Assembly: GCF_024586455.1 (NCBI RefSeq)
Contig: NC_065919.1
Coordinates: 14,610,368-14,674,367 of the forward strand
DNA: 64,000 bases
DNA from: Bactrocera neohumeralis
Taxonomy: Eukaryota; Arthropoda; Insecta; Diptera; Tephritidae
Reading direction: 5' to 3'
The notes beneath the pieces were generated by a model, which saw only the letters and a program-made list of their open reading frames with translations, made no database searches and was not told where the DNA came from. Position 1 is the first letter of the stretch. Each line of letters starts with the position of its first letter. A program made the translations under genes and the position numbers. Below are positions 21,977 through 34,472 of the stretch, one piece after another.

Positions 21977-24491
21977 TTTTTTTTTTAATTATACATTAAT
22001 ATATCAAGCTACAAACAAACATATATTATATACATACATACATACATATATTTAAGTATGCGTTTTTTTAGTCAGCGAATTACAAACAAACAATAGATTT
22101 GATAAACTTGAACGTTGCTATGAATGCTTCAAAGCCTTACTAATATAAAAGAAAAAGAAAAACAAAAAAAAAAACATTCGAGGAGAGTGTTTAAATTTTT
22201 TTGAATGCATTGGATTAATTGTGTGTGCAAACTGCAGTCAACGCTGGGAACGAGTGAGTCGCTGACACTCGGACGAAGAGCGAAGGATCGTGCAACAATC
22301 TTTGAGGCTCGAAAGGAGCTTCGGAAAGGCTGCGTGTTGACGCTTAGTCACACACATGCACATACACACATTAAACAGTGGCAAGGCAAGTGTAATAATC
22401 AAGGTTTTTTGATAGGGCTCAGCGAACCTCTTATATTTATATGATGAAGAAAAATTAGTGTTTTTTTAAACTTAAGTAGAAATTATTGCAAAACTACAAA
22501 GCAAGCAACATAAAACAAAACAAACACAAAACTGCTTGTACTATAAAAAGTCAATAAAGAGAATTATGATACTTCTATGATGCAGATAACGGTTAAATTA
22601 TTAGTTGCTATCAGTTGTAAGTAAACATGCGCCTTAATTGGACACTAAAGCCAGACAAAAGAAAATTTGTAACTAACAAAAGCTTCCCACATTACAAATA
22701 CATACACATACAAATATACATACTAACACACATGCATACAAATATACATACAAACTAGTTTGCAAAACCTACAAACATAAATAAAATCGTAAAAAGCTAA
22801 AAAAACAAAATTACCAACAACCTATATAATAAAAAAATAACAAACAAATAAATATTGAAAACCATATAATTGCAAACAATTACCGAAACAAAGATTTCAT
22901 ACCAATTAAAGCAGCAGCTTAACCACCATACAAATAAAATGTAGTTTTAGTAGCGGAAGTGAAAACGAATGCAAAAGGCGAAAACAAAGTGCAGAGAAAG
23001 CGTCCGTACGCTTATTATATAATGTAATATTTGGAAGGAATGTTATCTATGTTTTTATTACAATAAAACAAACAAGAAAAAGTAAAATAAAAAATAAAAC
23101 AAAAATATGATGGTACTTTTTATATAAAATATTACTATTAAACTATTATTATTATTAATATTATTATGTACTGCTAATTCAATTATGATTACTATCATTA
23201 TTATTATATATAATTATAAATTAATGTAATTATGATTATTGCTATTATAATTATAAAGTTCAATAAAAAGAAAAGAAGTTTTAAAACATTGAATTACTGA
23301 TCTATGTAAGCGAATACTATTAATAATACATAATTAAATGCAAACAAAAACAAAACTCAAAACAAACAAATATTGTATTTGAATAAAAATTTGAAAATAA
23401 TAAAAACACGTGGGAAAATAGTAGAGAACTGTAGTATTTGCGCGTGGTGCATAAAACTAAAAGCAACAAAAGGAAACAAATAAATGCATATATTTTCTTT
23501 GCAAAATTCGTGGAAGTTTCTTTGCTCCTGCTATTACATAAAAAGGGTTATGTTTCGGAAAATGCTTTGAGTTTTTGGTTAAATGTGAATAAAAACAATA
23601 TTTTCGTAACTCTTTTTTTTCTAAAACGTGTTATTATTTGAGGTCGCTATTAGACAGAACAATATACTGTGTAAAGATGTTTGTTGATTACACAACTTAC
23701 ATCGATGAAAAGCATTTAATTGAGTTAATACCCTTTACACATTAAAAATCGAAGATAGAGCCATTTCTTATTACTGATTTCGTTGTTTTAGGCACTTAAT
23801 TTATCTGTCGTTACAAAGATGAACAGCAGCAATATGAAAGACTTTGCCAAACATGTAGTTTCCTTATAAAAAACGACAATTGTTCTATTTTTCTTTTATT
23901 ATATTCTTAAACTTTGAATTGACTTCTCTTTTCTTTACCAAGCACAGATATATCTTTAGCAGCTACGTTCCACCTGTGATAATAGTAGATATTCAATCAC
24001 AAAGATATACTTAAATTTTTTTTTTTAGAAATATTTATAATATTGTTTTTTGTTTATGACTTGTGTCCACCAACGGATTTTTTAAAATAAATATTTAAAT
24101 TCACCTCAATTTAGCGCGCGGTATTAACCAAAGGAAGAGTAGTTAATGCATTGTTGTTATTAAGGATGCCACAAAATGAATAATTTTTCACAGTGTGTAG
24201 AGCACAAACCAAATGTTCAGAAAGATATATTCGCTATATAATTTCAATGTACAATTTATTTTTGCTAAAGGTAATAACATTTCTTTAGAACATATATGTA
24301 TATTATAATAAACCCGGGACCAAATCAGAATTTCTTAATCCACACAATTTTTAGAAATGGTTGTCACCCTGTGTGATGTAGCACACGTTTTCGCCATTAA
24401 CGAAATCAAAACAATATCACCGGGTTATAGTCAACTAATCAGCACGTTTAGCCTCTAATTAAAAGGAGAGTATTTTGGGGATATTGAAGCC
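21977..24491. other. 3' UTR of SNF4Agamma and intergenic DNA up to Smyd5
   Basis: A-rich sequence with several possible polyadenylation signals (AATAAA near 22,553, 22,847, 23,262 and 23,383), consistent with a long AMPK gamma 3' UTR. Open frames at 22,205-22,444 and 23,438-23,641 have no recognisable product. From about 23,650 to 24,490 I see only spacer and presumably the Smyd5 promoter. Confidence 0.5.
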
Positions 24492-26144
24492 ATGTATTCA
24501 TTCGAAATTAAAGAAATTCCCGGCAAGGTGTGTAATTTACGTACAAAAATTAAATTGTTCTTGCATTGAGCATAGTCTTCGGAAGGGAAACTTTGTTGTG
24601 TAGATCATGCGTTCATATCGATGTTTGTATACAAAGCGTTTTCGAGGAACTGAAACTTCCTCACTAGAAAATTTTCGTCAGAATCTGTATATGAATGTGT
24701 TGTTTTTGTAAGTAAATAATTTTGTTAATAACATTTAGGGACGGTCTATGATCTCGACAAAAACGTTTGCTATTGGTGAAACTATTTTCGAGGAGGAGCC
24801 CTTTGTGTCACGACAGTTCTCTTGGAATGCTGCTTATGGGTATAAAGCTTGTGATCATTGTATGCGACCTTTAGAAACAGTTTTAGAAAATGTGCGTCGA
24901 TTGGCTAATAACAATGCATTGGTAGTGCCTTTGCCAGAATACGATCCAACAACACCATGGCTGCAACAATTTACACAATGTCCCAATTGTAAAGTTCGGT
25001 ACTGTTCCGAGGATTGTCGTATGGAGGCTTTAAATAAATATCATCGTATAGCTTGTATGGGTGCTTTCCATACAGACGACACACACCCAATAAACGCATT
25101 GAATGAAATATGGAAGTAGGTGTAAACAAATATCTTGCACATTACTTTTTTCAACAATTTGGATACTTTCAGAAAAATGCATTATCCGCCGGAAACTGGT
25201 ACAATTATGTTAATTGTTCGTTTAATGGCCATGTATAAGCAAAGTAACAACAAAGAGCAGTTTCTCCAGTCGCTTCAATCCTTCCAATCGCTAATAGTTA
25301 ATACAGAACAAAAAATATATCACAAAATGTTGGGGGAACACTTTGAACAACAAATGGAACAACTTTTTGTAGCATTTTGTAGAGCATTTGCGGACGAGGA
25401 ATTAGCTGCTGTAAGTGTAATGTTCCCGAAATTTGTTGAACATATTTTCAAGTGTTTGCCTTTAGTTCACCAACGCGGAGGCTTTTAAGGCATTAATGGG
25501 CATGATTGGCACAAACAGTCAGGGCATTGCGACGAGTCCGTTGGCGGAATGGGTGAAAAAAGTGAGCGATTTACCAATGCCTGAAGGTGATAAGACAAAA
25601 CTTGACGAATATATTGATGATATTTACAATAAAGTGGGAGAATGTAAGTTAACAACAATTACTTCATAGTTAAATTACGTATTATTATTTCACACGTATA
25701 CATACCTATGTATCCATTAAAGTCGCGGGCGAATTTCTCAACACTGAGGGTGCTGGACTTTATCTACTTCAAAGCAAGATTAACCACAGTTGTGTACCAA
25801 ACGCTCATTCGACATTTCCTTATTCAAACGACATAGTTGTGTTGAAAGCGGTAGCACCTATACAAGTTGGTGAAGAAATTTGCATATCTTACTTGGATGA
25901 GTGCCAGCTGGAGCGCAGCAGACATTCGAGACAAAAAGTAAATAAATTTGTAGAATTAACTGTTAAACTCCCGAAGCTGTAATCAAAACTGTTTTGTATG
26001 TCTTTTTAGATTCTTAAAGAAAACTATATTTTTGTATGCCAATGTCCTAAATGTCAATCGCAAAGTACCGACCCCGATGAAACAAGCGAAGATGAGGATG
26101 ACGATATGGATATGGACGATGACGATGCGGATATGTCGGATTAA
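24492..26144 (+). CDS. Smyd5: SET and MYND-like domain protein lysine methyltransferase SMYD5
   Basis: Protein lysine methyltransferase of the SMYD5 group (histone and ribosomal-protein targets are reported for the family). Exons: 24492-24527, 24739-25115, 25173-25410, 25466-25643, 25723-25937, 26010-26144. Phases close to 392 aa; the human protein is 418. The SET fold is split: an N-terminal GKGRSMIST piece, then a zinc-binding insert starting CDHC at residues 50-53 and continuing CPNCKVRYCSEDC, then the catalytic half with NHSCVPNA, GEEICISYLD and the post-SET CQCPKC. The C-terminus is an acidic Asp/Glu run (DEDDDMDMDDDD), a SMYD5 hallmark. The donor after exon 1 is GTGTGT and after exon 2 GTAGGT, both weaker than consensus. 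It converges on DDRGK1, with 179 bp between the stop codons. Confidence 0.95.
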
Positions 26145-26323
26145 CTACACATTTGTTTTATACATTTCATATGTAGGTACATATTATTGTAAGAATTGAA
26201 CTTACAATACAATGGATCATATGTACATTGAATTTTGTTCACAATTTACATAAAACTTTGTTATAAGCGAATTAAACAGTAAAATTACACTAAAATATTT
26301 GTTAAACTTCTTTGAAATATCTA

Positions 26324-27279
26324 TTAAGCACTCGAAACAGGTGTCAAATTAATTAGATTGTTGCTACTTTCAGCCAGCTCTGCTATAGACACTCGCCCTC
26401 GCTGTCTTATGAATTTTGCTACTTCAAGTAATTCTTCTTGTGATACGTAGATGAACTTTCCACGATCATCGATCACACCCGTTAATGTACCATTCGCTTG
26501 TAAGTCCTGTATACGATCGATCACTTGTTGAGTTTTCAGTTTGAATTCCATTGCCAAATCCTCCAAAACAATTACTTTGTTATCTTTGATATATTGTATA
26601 AAATCTTGTAAAAGTTGCTCTTTTTCTGCATCCTCGGCTTCCTCATAACCTTCCTCTTCAATTTTGAATGCTTCCTTCATTTTTAAGTACTCCTCATGCT
26701 CCTTACGTTCACGTTCTTCGCGTGCCAAACGCTCTGCTTCTGCTGCTTTACGTTCCACTTCCTCCTCACGTTCTTCCTGTTGTTTTCGTTCTGCTTCGAG
26801 TTTAGCTTCCTTGACTTTACGCTCCTCACGCTGTTTTAGCTCTTGCTCTCGCATTATTCGTTTTTGTTCTTTTGCTTCCATTTTGGCACGTTTCTTGGCG
26901 CCCATTTTCTCATCCAAGACCGGACCAGACGGAGTTTCATCATCATCCCAATCTTCGTCGTTGTCATTCGCTTCTAAGGCATTATCTAAAGCAGCGGCCT
27001 GATCTGCGGCTGCAGCTGCTGCAGCGTTCTGACGCAAACGGTTACGCTGGTTTCGAGCTATCTGGGCACGTCGTGGAATACCCTCTTGTGCCCTAACCGG
27101 AACTCCTCGCTGTGCTGGCTTATCTGCTTTGTCTGCGAAAGTTTATGAATTTTAACCAACGTAATAATAATTATTATGATCCATCACATACCTCCTGTTG
27201 ATTTTCTTTGGAAAAGCAACAATCCAATTAGTATTACTAGCAACGCCGTTGCTATACCTATTAACAAGGTCAAATCCAT
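26324..27279 (-). CDS. DDRGK1: DDRGK domain-containing protein 1 (UFMylation, ER-anchored)
   Basis: ER membrane protein of the UFM1 ligase complex (UFL1/CDK5RAP3 partner) in ER quality control and ER-phagy. Exons on the minus strand: 27279-27192 and 27132-26324, joined in phase 1, giving 298 aa. Residues about 4-26 are a hydrophobic N-terminal anchor (LTLLIGIATALLVILIGLLL). It is followed by a basic/Ala-rich linker, the acidic stretch NDNDEDWDDDETPSG, a highly charged Glu/Arg/Lys coiled coil, and a C-terminal winged-helix DDRGK/PCI-like domain (KLKTQQVIDRIQDL...GKFIYVSQEEL). It diverges from eca across a 487-bp spacer and converges on Smyd5. The first donor is GTATGT. Confidence 0.94.
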
Positions 27280-27766
27280 ATTTCTTTAAATATTAAAAAT
27301 ATATATGCAATTGATTTGCCTACACAGCAATTTAACTATTTTGTTTTTGTAATATTATACTTTAAACGTCAACAAATCACGAAAACTGGCATCAAAGCAA
27401 AATTAGCAAAAGAATGCCAACCTTAGTTATATTTCAAAGGGGGAACTTTAACTAGCTGAATTAGCAATTTAATTTAAAAAAATAGTAATTTGTACCATTA
27501 GAACAGGAAGTGAAATGTTCTAGTGGCAATTAATCAAATTAATCAAACATATTTTGCTAGGAATAATATTCGATTAAAAAGACTACTCACGATCACCCTG
27601 TAAGCAATATTGATTCAAAAACGAACAGAACAACATATGTAAAGAAAATAACTAAATGTCAGATTTTTCTACATTGGCATACGTGTCGGGGTGATATAAA
27701 CGAATTTAGAAATTAATATTCTTTCACATAGTTATACAGAATTTAACCGCTGTAATAAGGATAATC
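27280..27766. promoter_or_regulatory. Shared divergent promoter region of DDRGK1 and eca
   Basis: 487 bp separate the two start codons, so both 5' UTRs and promoters must lie here. No TATA box is obvious on either strand. Both genes serve the endoplasmic reticulum, so co-regulation is plausible; this is inference. Confidence 0.6.
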
Positions 27767-28498
27767 ATGAGTAAATGTTTAGTTACCTCAATTGTACTGC
27801 TTTGTGTTCTACAAACAACATTTGGCCTTTACTTCCACATAGCAGAAACAGAGCGAAAATGTTTTATAGAAGAAGTTCCTGATGAGACCACCGTCATCGG
27901 TAAGCCATCTTAATATTTTGTACAAAGCATTGCGAAATATTTCACTAAACAATTTGCTTTTAACTACTTATATTTTATAGTGAACTACAAAGTGGAACTA
28001 TACGACCCGCGGTCTAATGGTTTTATGCCCTCCTCTCCCGGTATTGGCATGCATGTGGAAGTACGTGATAGCGACGATAAAGTTATACTCTCACGCGTTT
28101 ATAGTTCTGAAGGTCGCATCTCCTTTACTTCACATATACCCGGTGAACATGTAATTTGCATGTATTCGAATAGCACAGCTTGGTTTAGTGGTGCACAATT
28201 GCGTGTCCATTTGGATATACAGGTGGGCGAGCACGCCATCGATTACGCGAATGTTGCACAAAAAGAGAAATTGACTGAATTACAATTGCGCATACGTCAA
28301 TTACTTGATCAAGTGGATCAAATCACCAAAGAACAGAACTATCAACGTTATAGGGAGGAGCGTTTCCGTCATACAAGTGAAAGCACCAACTCGCGCGTTT
28401 TATGGTGGTCATTGGCACAAACTTTTGTTTTGGTCTGTATGGGATTCTGGCAGATGCGACACTTAAAGAGCTTCTTCGAGGCGAAGAAACTAGTGTAA
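27767..28498 (+). CDS. eca: p24 family cargo receptor eclair (TMED4/9 type)
   Basis: Type I membrane protein of COPI/COPII vesicles that sorts cargo between ER and Golgi. Exons 27767-27899 and 27981-28498 join in phase 1 to give 216 aa, normal for the family. Residues 1-20 form a signal peptide (to TTFG|LYFHI). The GOLD domain begins LYFHIAETERKCFIEEVP. A coiled coil follows (LTELQLRIRQLLDQVDQITK). The membrane segment is WWSLAQTFVLVCMGFWQM, and the cytosolic tail HLKSFFEAKKLV carries both the FF ER-exit motif and a C-terminal KKxx retrieval signal. The high similarity to Drosophila eca identifies it. Likely polyadenylation signal at 28,886. Confidence 0.97.
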
Positions 28499-28885
28499 AG
28501 ATTTATAACCAACGAATACGCGGGTGGATACGAAGACAGTACGAAGGCGAATTGTTATAATTAGTAAAAGTCATTTTTGAATATACATCCACTCGCAGAA
28601 GTTATACTAATTAAAATAATCAGAAAAATTGATTTGTTCATTAGCAACAGTTTTTCGATGTGCCAACGTATAGAAAAACTAATGTCGACACTAACCAAGC
28701 TCATCCATTTCATTTTTTCTCAATCTCAGTTGCTTATCAATACAAATCCTTATACCAGCATGAACCGTTTTGCAAAGAATTGCTCAGACAAAAATTATAG
28801 TACTTTATAATATAGTAAATTTATTCTGTATAACCATGAAACTTTTTTTGTGAATCCTACCCATTTCTGTTTCATAATTCTTAGT

Positions 28886-28891
28886 AATAAA
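28886..28891 (+). terminator. Candidate polyadenylation signal of eca
   Basis: AATAAA 388 bases after the eca stop codon, in a T-rich to A-rich transition. It is the first canonical hexamer downstream that I see. Confidence 0.45.
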
Positions 28892-30549
28892 AAAGTAAAT
28901 TTAATTATATATGATGTAATGTTTTATTATGATAACTGTAAGTGCGACATTCTTCCGTGCAATGGACTGTGACTCAGAGCACAGCATCAGTAGTACGTTA
29001 AACATTTCACTGATTGTCTTGAGAAAAGCATTATTTACAATACTTTATCTGTAGACCGCGTGACTTGTAATCAACACACTTACTTGCAGACATATGTTTA
29101 TATTTACATATTTTATTCTATGGATTAATTCTGAAATATCTGTTGATGGTAAGCACATTTAACTATATAAATTACCACCATAAGGGGACTAGATAACGGT
29201 TACAACAACAACATAAATCAATTAAGTTGTTTCTGGTGCCCACCTTTTCTGGATTTTTGGAAAGTATTTTCTTTTGATACCATCTTGTCCTGAAGCAAAC
29301 TGCGTAAAGGTCTTTTGTTCATTAAGTCACACTAAATTCTCGGCTGCGTCTCAACAAAATTGATGACTTAAATATTATATTCAGCCATTTTAAATACATA
29401 TTACAATTGTAGGTAATAATCCATGACTGTCAGGAATAAATAAATAAAGATCATGTCTCAACAACAATAATAATATTTAGAGTCAGATTTTTTTTATTTA
29501 TCTTTCATATCTTTGAGTCGTGAACCTTTAGTTGTACAAAAACATTACACTGAAGCAACTTTTGTATATTTTTTTTTTTGTTAAGAGGAATGTGCATTTA
29601 AATAGGTACAAGCATACACACTTACATACATATATATGTATTATGCATCGCGTAAGATGAGCTACAAATAAAGCATTTGATAAGAAGATCTACAGACTAA
29701 ATGTTGTTACTTTGCTTACTATGCTTGTATAGTGAGATAAGATTAAAATTATAGTTATACCTATTTAGACGCTGAGGAAAGACCGATCTTCTAATCGCAA
29801 CATACAGAAAGGTGTTCGGTTAATTCTTGGTAATCTGTTAAATGCTCTACATTCACATACAGATGCACATTAATTAGTAAAAAATGACTGCAGGCAGATT
29901 ACGTATGAAAAAGTGCAGCTGAAACGAAAACGAATGCAACGACTTGCTGATAATGGAGCTTCAGTTTACCGACAACTAGACTGAAACACAGCCGAAGCTA
30001 GACACTTTGGTGTGGCATCAGACACCGCACTCAGGCGGCTTATTTGCAATCGCCAACAGCAAGTCAGTCAGTGTTAAGTTAGGCGCGTTCGTAGACGGTT
30101 AAAAACGGTACGTGGAAATGGTTTAAATATAATGAAATTAATGAAATTGAGAGCGAAAAGTTATGCACTGTGTTTGAATTATAAAAAAATATGTTTAAAT
30201 GTAATAAACAACTGGAGATATTAGACCCTTAATATTTTTCTTAAACCAAAATCGATTTATGTAAAAAAACACAAAAATTAGTACAACTTATTTGCAAATA
30301 CACAAAAAATAACATGCTTACGTATTTCACTCAGGCAAAATAAAATAATTGCGGTATTTGATTAAATACCACAGCAACCGCAACCACCCACCGCCGTTGC
30401 TTTTCCGTCACATTCAAAGGCCAACCAACCAACCAAGCGCTCGGATTCCATCTTAATCATTACATATTGTATATGTATATTATGTATATAGAAGACAGAA
30501 AATCTACCTGTTAATGCACGCACTGAAAGTATAAATACCAAAGGACACA
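28892..30549. other. Intergenic region upstream of the peptide transporter
   Basis: No gene supported. A short signal-peptide-like frame at 29,094-29,151 has splice-like borders but no continuing exon. The segment 29,790-30,110 is less AT-rich but uncharacterised. A TATAAATA string at 30,532-30,539 lies only about 20 bases before the ATG used for the transporter. Confidence 0.45.
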
Positions 30550-33500
30550 ATGTTTCGCGCTTCACAGATCGTCAGTGAAGAGAGTAAGTGCCTCAGCTTA
30601 TAGGTTTGTATGTAGCCGAAAAATTGTTAAAACACACATGAACATAACAAACTGTGAATATTATATAATTTTAACAACGTAATTTTAAAATAGTGGGGGA
30701 TATGAAAGATAAAGTTAAATTAAATAAATACATCTCTATATTTACGATATATCATAAACGTCAAGAACACTACTAATTAAAAATCGAAAGATTTCACAAA
30801 GAGGACTTTTCAATATCCGGATAGTTTGAGTTTCCTTAAAGCTCTTTGAAAAAAACCGGAAACTGTCAGTAATGTTTATACTTACGTACATCCTTTCTGT
30901 CACATACACTGTTTACACGTTTTGACATTTATATATTCGTAATGCTTACTCTCAATTTTTTTACTTTCTGGATGCTACAATTGCTAATTAAGGAAATAAT
31001 TATGAAAATCAAGAAACAAATAAATATCATAATAGGTCAATGTAATTGGTTAAGTGACGCTAACTGCTCTTTTCTGGATTTCTTGCATAAACAAGCGAAT
31101 ACATACACGTGTGTTGACTTAAGCTAAGCCTCCAAAAACATGATGTATACTGTTATCGTATACGAACCGGCTTTAAAATTTAAATATTGTAAATATCTAT
31201 AAAAAATAGTGTAATAAATAAGGAATACTTTAAGGAATAAGCCTTCTTTAAATTAATAATCGTTAATTGCAAATATTTCAGCACTCCCTGCACTCTTTGA
31301 GTCAACTACATCGATATCAGAGGATGATATACAGCCCGATCCAAGTACATATCTGCGAAAATATGATAGGAGGCTCTCATTAAAATATGGACTTACAACA
31401 ACTTTACCGCCGATTAAATATAAGTATCCATTGGCCGTTATTTTTTTGCTTATGACAAAATTTTTTGAAGCGTTTGCCGCAAATGGTATTAGAAGTAAGT
31501 AAATATTTAAATTTATGAACAGAATGTATGTGCATGTATGTACATATATACATTAAATACTGAAACATGTTGTTACTGTTGTGTATACCGGTATCACTAA
31601 TGTTTATATTAATATATGCAGTTGCTTATGTTTATTTGCACGTTCTTATGTACATATAGTATGCATAATTATTTACTGATTCAAAAACTTAAGTTGATTT
31701 TAGAAAATTGTTAAGCATCGTTTGAAGGAATGAATTTTGCACCGCAAGACAAAATGTATTATCAATTTCAGATTGGAATTGGATTACAACCTTTGTGACA
31801 AAATTTCACTGAATTATACAAATTACAAACAAATACATACTTATGTATGTAGGTCTGTCACAATGTTAAAAAAAAAAACAAGTAATATCGTTAACTTCGA
31901 ACCGAAGCTATAATACGCCTCACAAATAAAAACATTTCCTTACAAGGACATGTAGCGTGGTCTTGAGCAATAATCCTTGCCAAACTTCGTCAAGATTTCT
32001 TGTCAAATAACACGTTTAACATACAAGAACTTGATTTTGATCCTTAGTTTATATGGCTATAGTTGGCCGATATTGGCGGTTGCAAAAAATTAATAGCTTC
32101 TTGGGGGAGAAAGAAAAAGAAATTTTTCAGATCGATATCTCAAAAACTGAATGACTAATTCGTGGTAAACTTAATATACCCTGTTCTTGGTAGAAATATA
32201 ATATATTTTGCATCGCGTTTTCAAAAGAAAATGAAATTACTTATATTGGACACATACAGTTGGATGTATTTTCATTTTAATTAGCCTACAATTAATAATA
32301 TATCAAGTTTTTATATATTTTTTTATTTTACAGCTGTCTTAGTTTTATATATACGTGATGACCTCTACTTTAGCGAAGGCTTTGCAACGATTATGTTGCA
32401 TATTTTCAATTTCTTTGGTCAATTTTGTCCGATATTCGGTGCCATATTAGCTGACAGTTATTTTGGAAATGTGCGCACAATTTCATACTTTTGCATACTC
32501 TACGCTACCGGTTGGATTTTGCTAATTTTGACGGTTATGCCCGCAGTTGGAATATCCTTGATGTAAGTCGAAAACTACACATGCACACCTTTGGATATGT
32601 GTATACATAAGTATGTGTGTAATACTCCTACAATGAAATCATTTTATTTGCAGTTTCCTAGTATCGGTATCCTTGTTATTTATAGCCATAGGCAATGGTT
32701 CAATACGCGCTTGCATAACCTCTTTGGGTGCACAGCAATTCAAGCTGCCCGAGCAGGCCACTCGTTTGGCTGAATACTTTTCATTGTATTACTTTGTTTA
32801 CTATTTTGGTATACTGCTGAGTAAAATTGTACCACCATTAGTGCGCGCCAAATCACAATGCTTCGGGAAGACCGACTGTTACCCGGCGGTTTTTGGAATG
32901 CTGGGCTTGTCCTTTGTGATTTCCTGGTGTACGTTTTGTCATTTAGACAATTTTCAAACAAATAAATATTAAAATTTCTACATTCTTGTTTACAGCAATC
33001 TTCAATCTCGGTAAATTTTATTACAAAGCTGAGAAACTTGCTGAGGAAAATATACTTATAAAATTGTGTGGTTGTATTAAACACGCTTTGGTTGTAAAGT
33101 GGCGTAACGAGCATCAAATTGAGCAACCACGCACCTATTGGCTACAATATGCAGTGGGCAAATATGATGAGGATTTTATAAAAGACGTGGGCAGAGTTTT
33201 AAAGGTATTTATACTTATTACGTACATAAGTATATTACAATTTATATTTTAATAAAAAAAAATTACTTTCAGATCTGTAAACTTTTCATGCCATTACCGG
33301 TATATTTTGCGCTATTGGCCCAACAAGATTCCAGTTGGACATTTCAGGCTTCAATGATGAATATGACGGTAGCCGATATGATAACAATACAACCGGATCA
33401 GGTAGTATAACATATAATGCTCATATGTACTTATGTACATAGTTTATATCGAAATTCGTAATTATTTTTACAGGCTAAAGCCATGGGACCTATTTTGCTT

Positions 33501-34373
33501 TTTATACTAATACCTTTGTGGCAATATATGTGCACACCATGCATTCGTCGTTTATTTGGTGAAGAGGTTAAGCCTTTGCATAGCGTTACTGCTGGTGGCG
33601 TGTGCTCAGCGCTTTCTTTTATTTGTGCCGGCGTCTTGCAAGAATATATTAATGTAAGTCGGTTTGTTTTATACATATGTATGTATGTATATTCAAATTT
33701 ATAATTAAACTTAATTAAAAGCAAATAATTCCTCATATAATGTATTTGGATAAGGAAAACATTAAATTCCTATAATTTATATGTTAACAGACATATACTA
33801 CATTGTTTTCTTTTTAACATTTCAGAGTCATCCTTATCGTTCTGTAAATATTGCTTGGCAAATTCCACAGTTTTTGTTACTGATGCTAGGCGAATTACTG
33901 TTATCTATACCCGGTTTGAAGTTTGCATTTACACAGGTTTATTTAGTCGCTTTTATGTTTACTTGATAAAACAATAAATATGTTTTATTTACAGGCGCCT
34001 GCTTCAATGAAATCAGTGGTCACTGCAGCATGGTTCATTAACAATGCTTTTGGTAATCTCATTGTGGTGATTTTAACCCAGTTAAATATGTTTGTTTCAC
34101 AGGTAATTTAACAACAAAATAGCGTAACAATTACATTTACTTGATAAACACTTATTTCAGAGTAACGAGTACTTTTTCTATGCTGTCATAATGTTTATTT
34201 CCATAATAGTATTTGCCATGTTGGCTTATGATTATGTCCTACAAGAGACTGGATATTTGTTTACGAACAATACGAACGATACTATGCTGATTCGTACGCA
34301 ACATTTGGCACAGAAATATGAGGAACCCAATACAAGCGCTGCAAGCACAAGTAGTCGCAGAACTAGTGTTTAA
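30550..34373 (+). CDS. Proton-coupled oligopeptide transporter, SLC15/PTR family (10 coding exons)
   Basis: Imports di- and tripeptides with protons across the plasma membrane. Exons: 30550-30583, 31282-31494, 32334-32562, 32654-32928, 32996-33204, 33273-33401, 33474-33653, 33826-33936, 33995-34102, 34161-34373. All phases close to 566 aa. PTR landmarks: MTKFFEAFAANGIR and YIRDDLYFSEGFATIML in the first membrane segments, FGAILADSYFGNVRTI, LPEQATRLAEYFSLYY, LAQQDSSWTFQASMM, and APASMKSVVTAAWFINNA near the C-terminus. About 10-12 hydrophobic segments are visible. The long extracellular loop between helices 9 and 10 of mammalian PEPT1 is absent: LQEYIN is followed almost directly by SHPYRSVNIAWQIPQ. 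The start is supported by phase but lies close to a TATA-like box, so the true 5' end is less sure. Tail-to-tail with NME7, stops 99 bp apart. Confidence 0.92.
31870..32200. repeat. Dispersed tephritid repeat (AACAAG...GAAGCTATAATA)
   Basis: Located in a transporter intron. It begins 'aaaaacaagtaatatcgtta', passes 'cgaaccgaagctataatacg' and 'tatggctatagttggccgat', and ends near 'cagatcgatatctcaaaaac'. The same words occur around 52,775-52,910 and 53,330-53,400, so it is an internally verified repeat family. Confidence 0.65.
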
Positions 34374-34429
34374 GCATAAAAGTTGTAATTAACATATTTT
34401 CGAAATATGTAGTTAAATGGCCTAACTTA

Positions 34430-34435
34430 TTTATT
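34430..34435 (-). terminator. Candidate polyadenylation signal of NME7
   Basis: AATAAA on the minus strand 38 bases beyond the NME7 stop. It lies in the 3' UTR region of the converging transporter, so the two mRNAs probably overlap at their 3' ends. Confidence 0.5.
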
Positions 34436-34472
34436 TGTACAAATTCTTGTTAAATTTTAATATAAAATATTA

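Noticed and set aside
26664..27002. Ser/Arg-rich + strand frame
   Set aside because: Antisense shadow of the DDRGK1 charged coiled coil.
29094..29151. Signal-peptide-like ATG frame (MFIFTYFILWINSE) with acceptor before it and a GTAAGC donor after it
   Set aside because: No credible phase-1 coding exon follows before the transporter gene; probably chance in AT-rich DNA.
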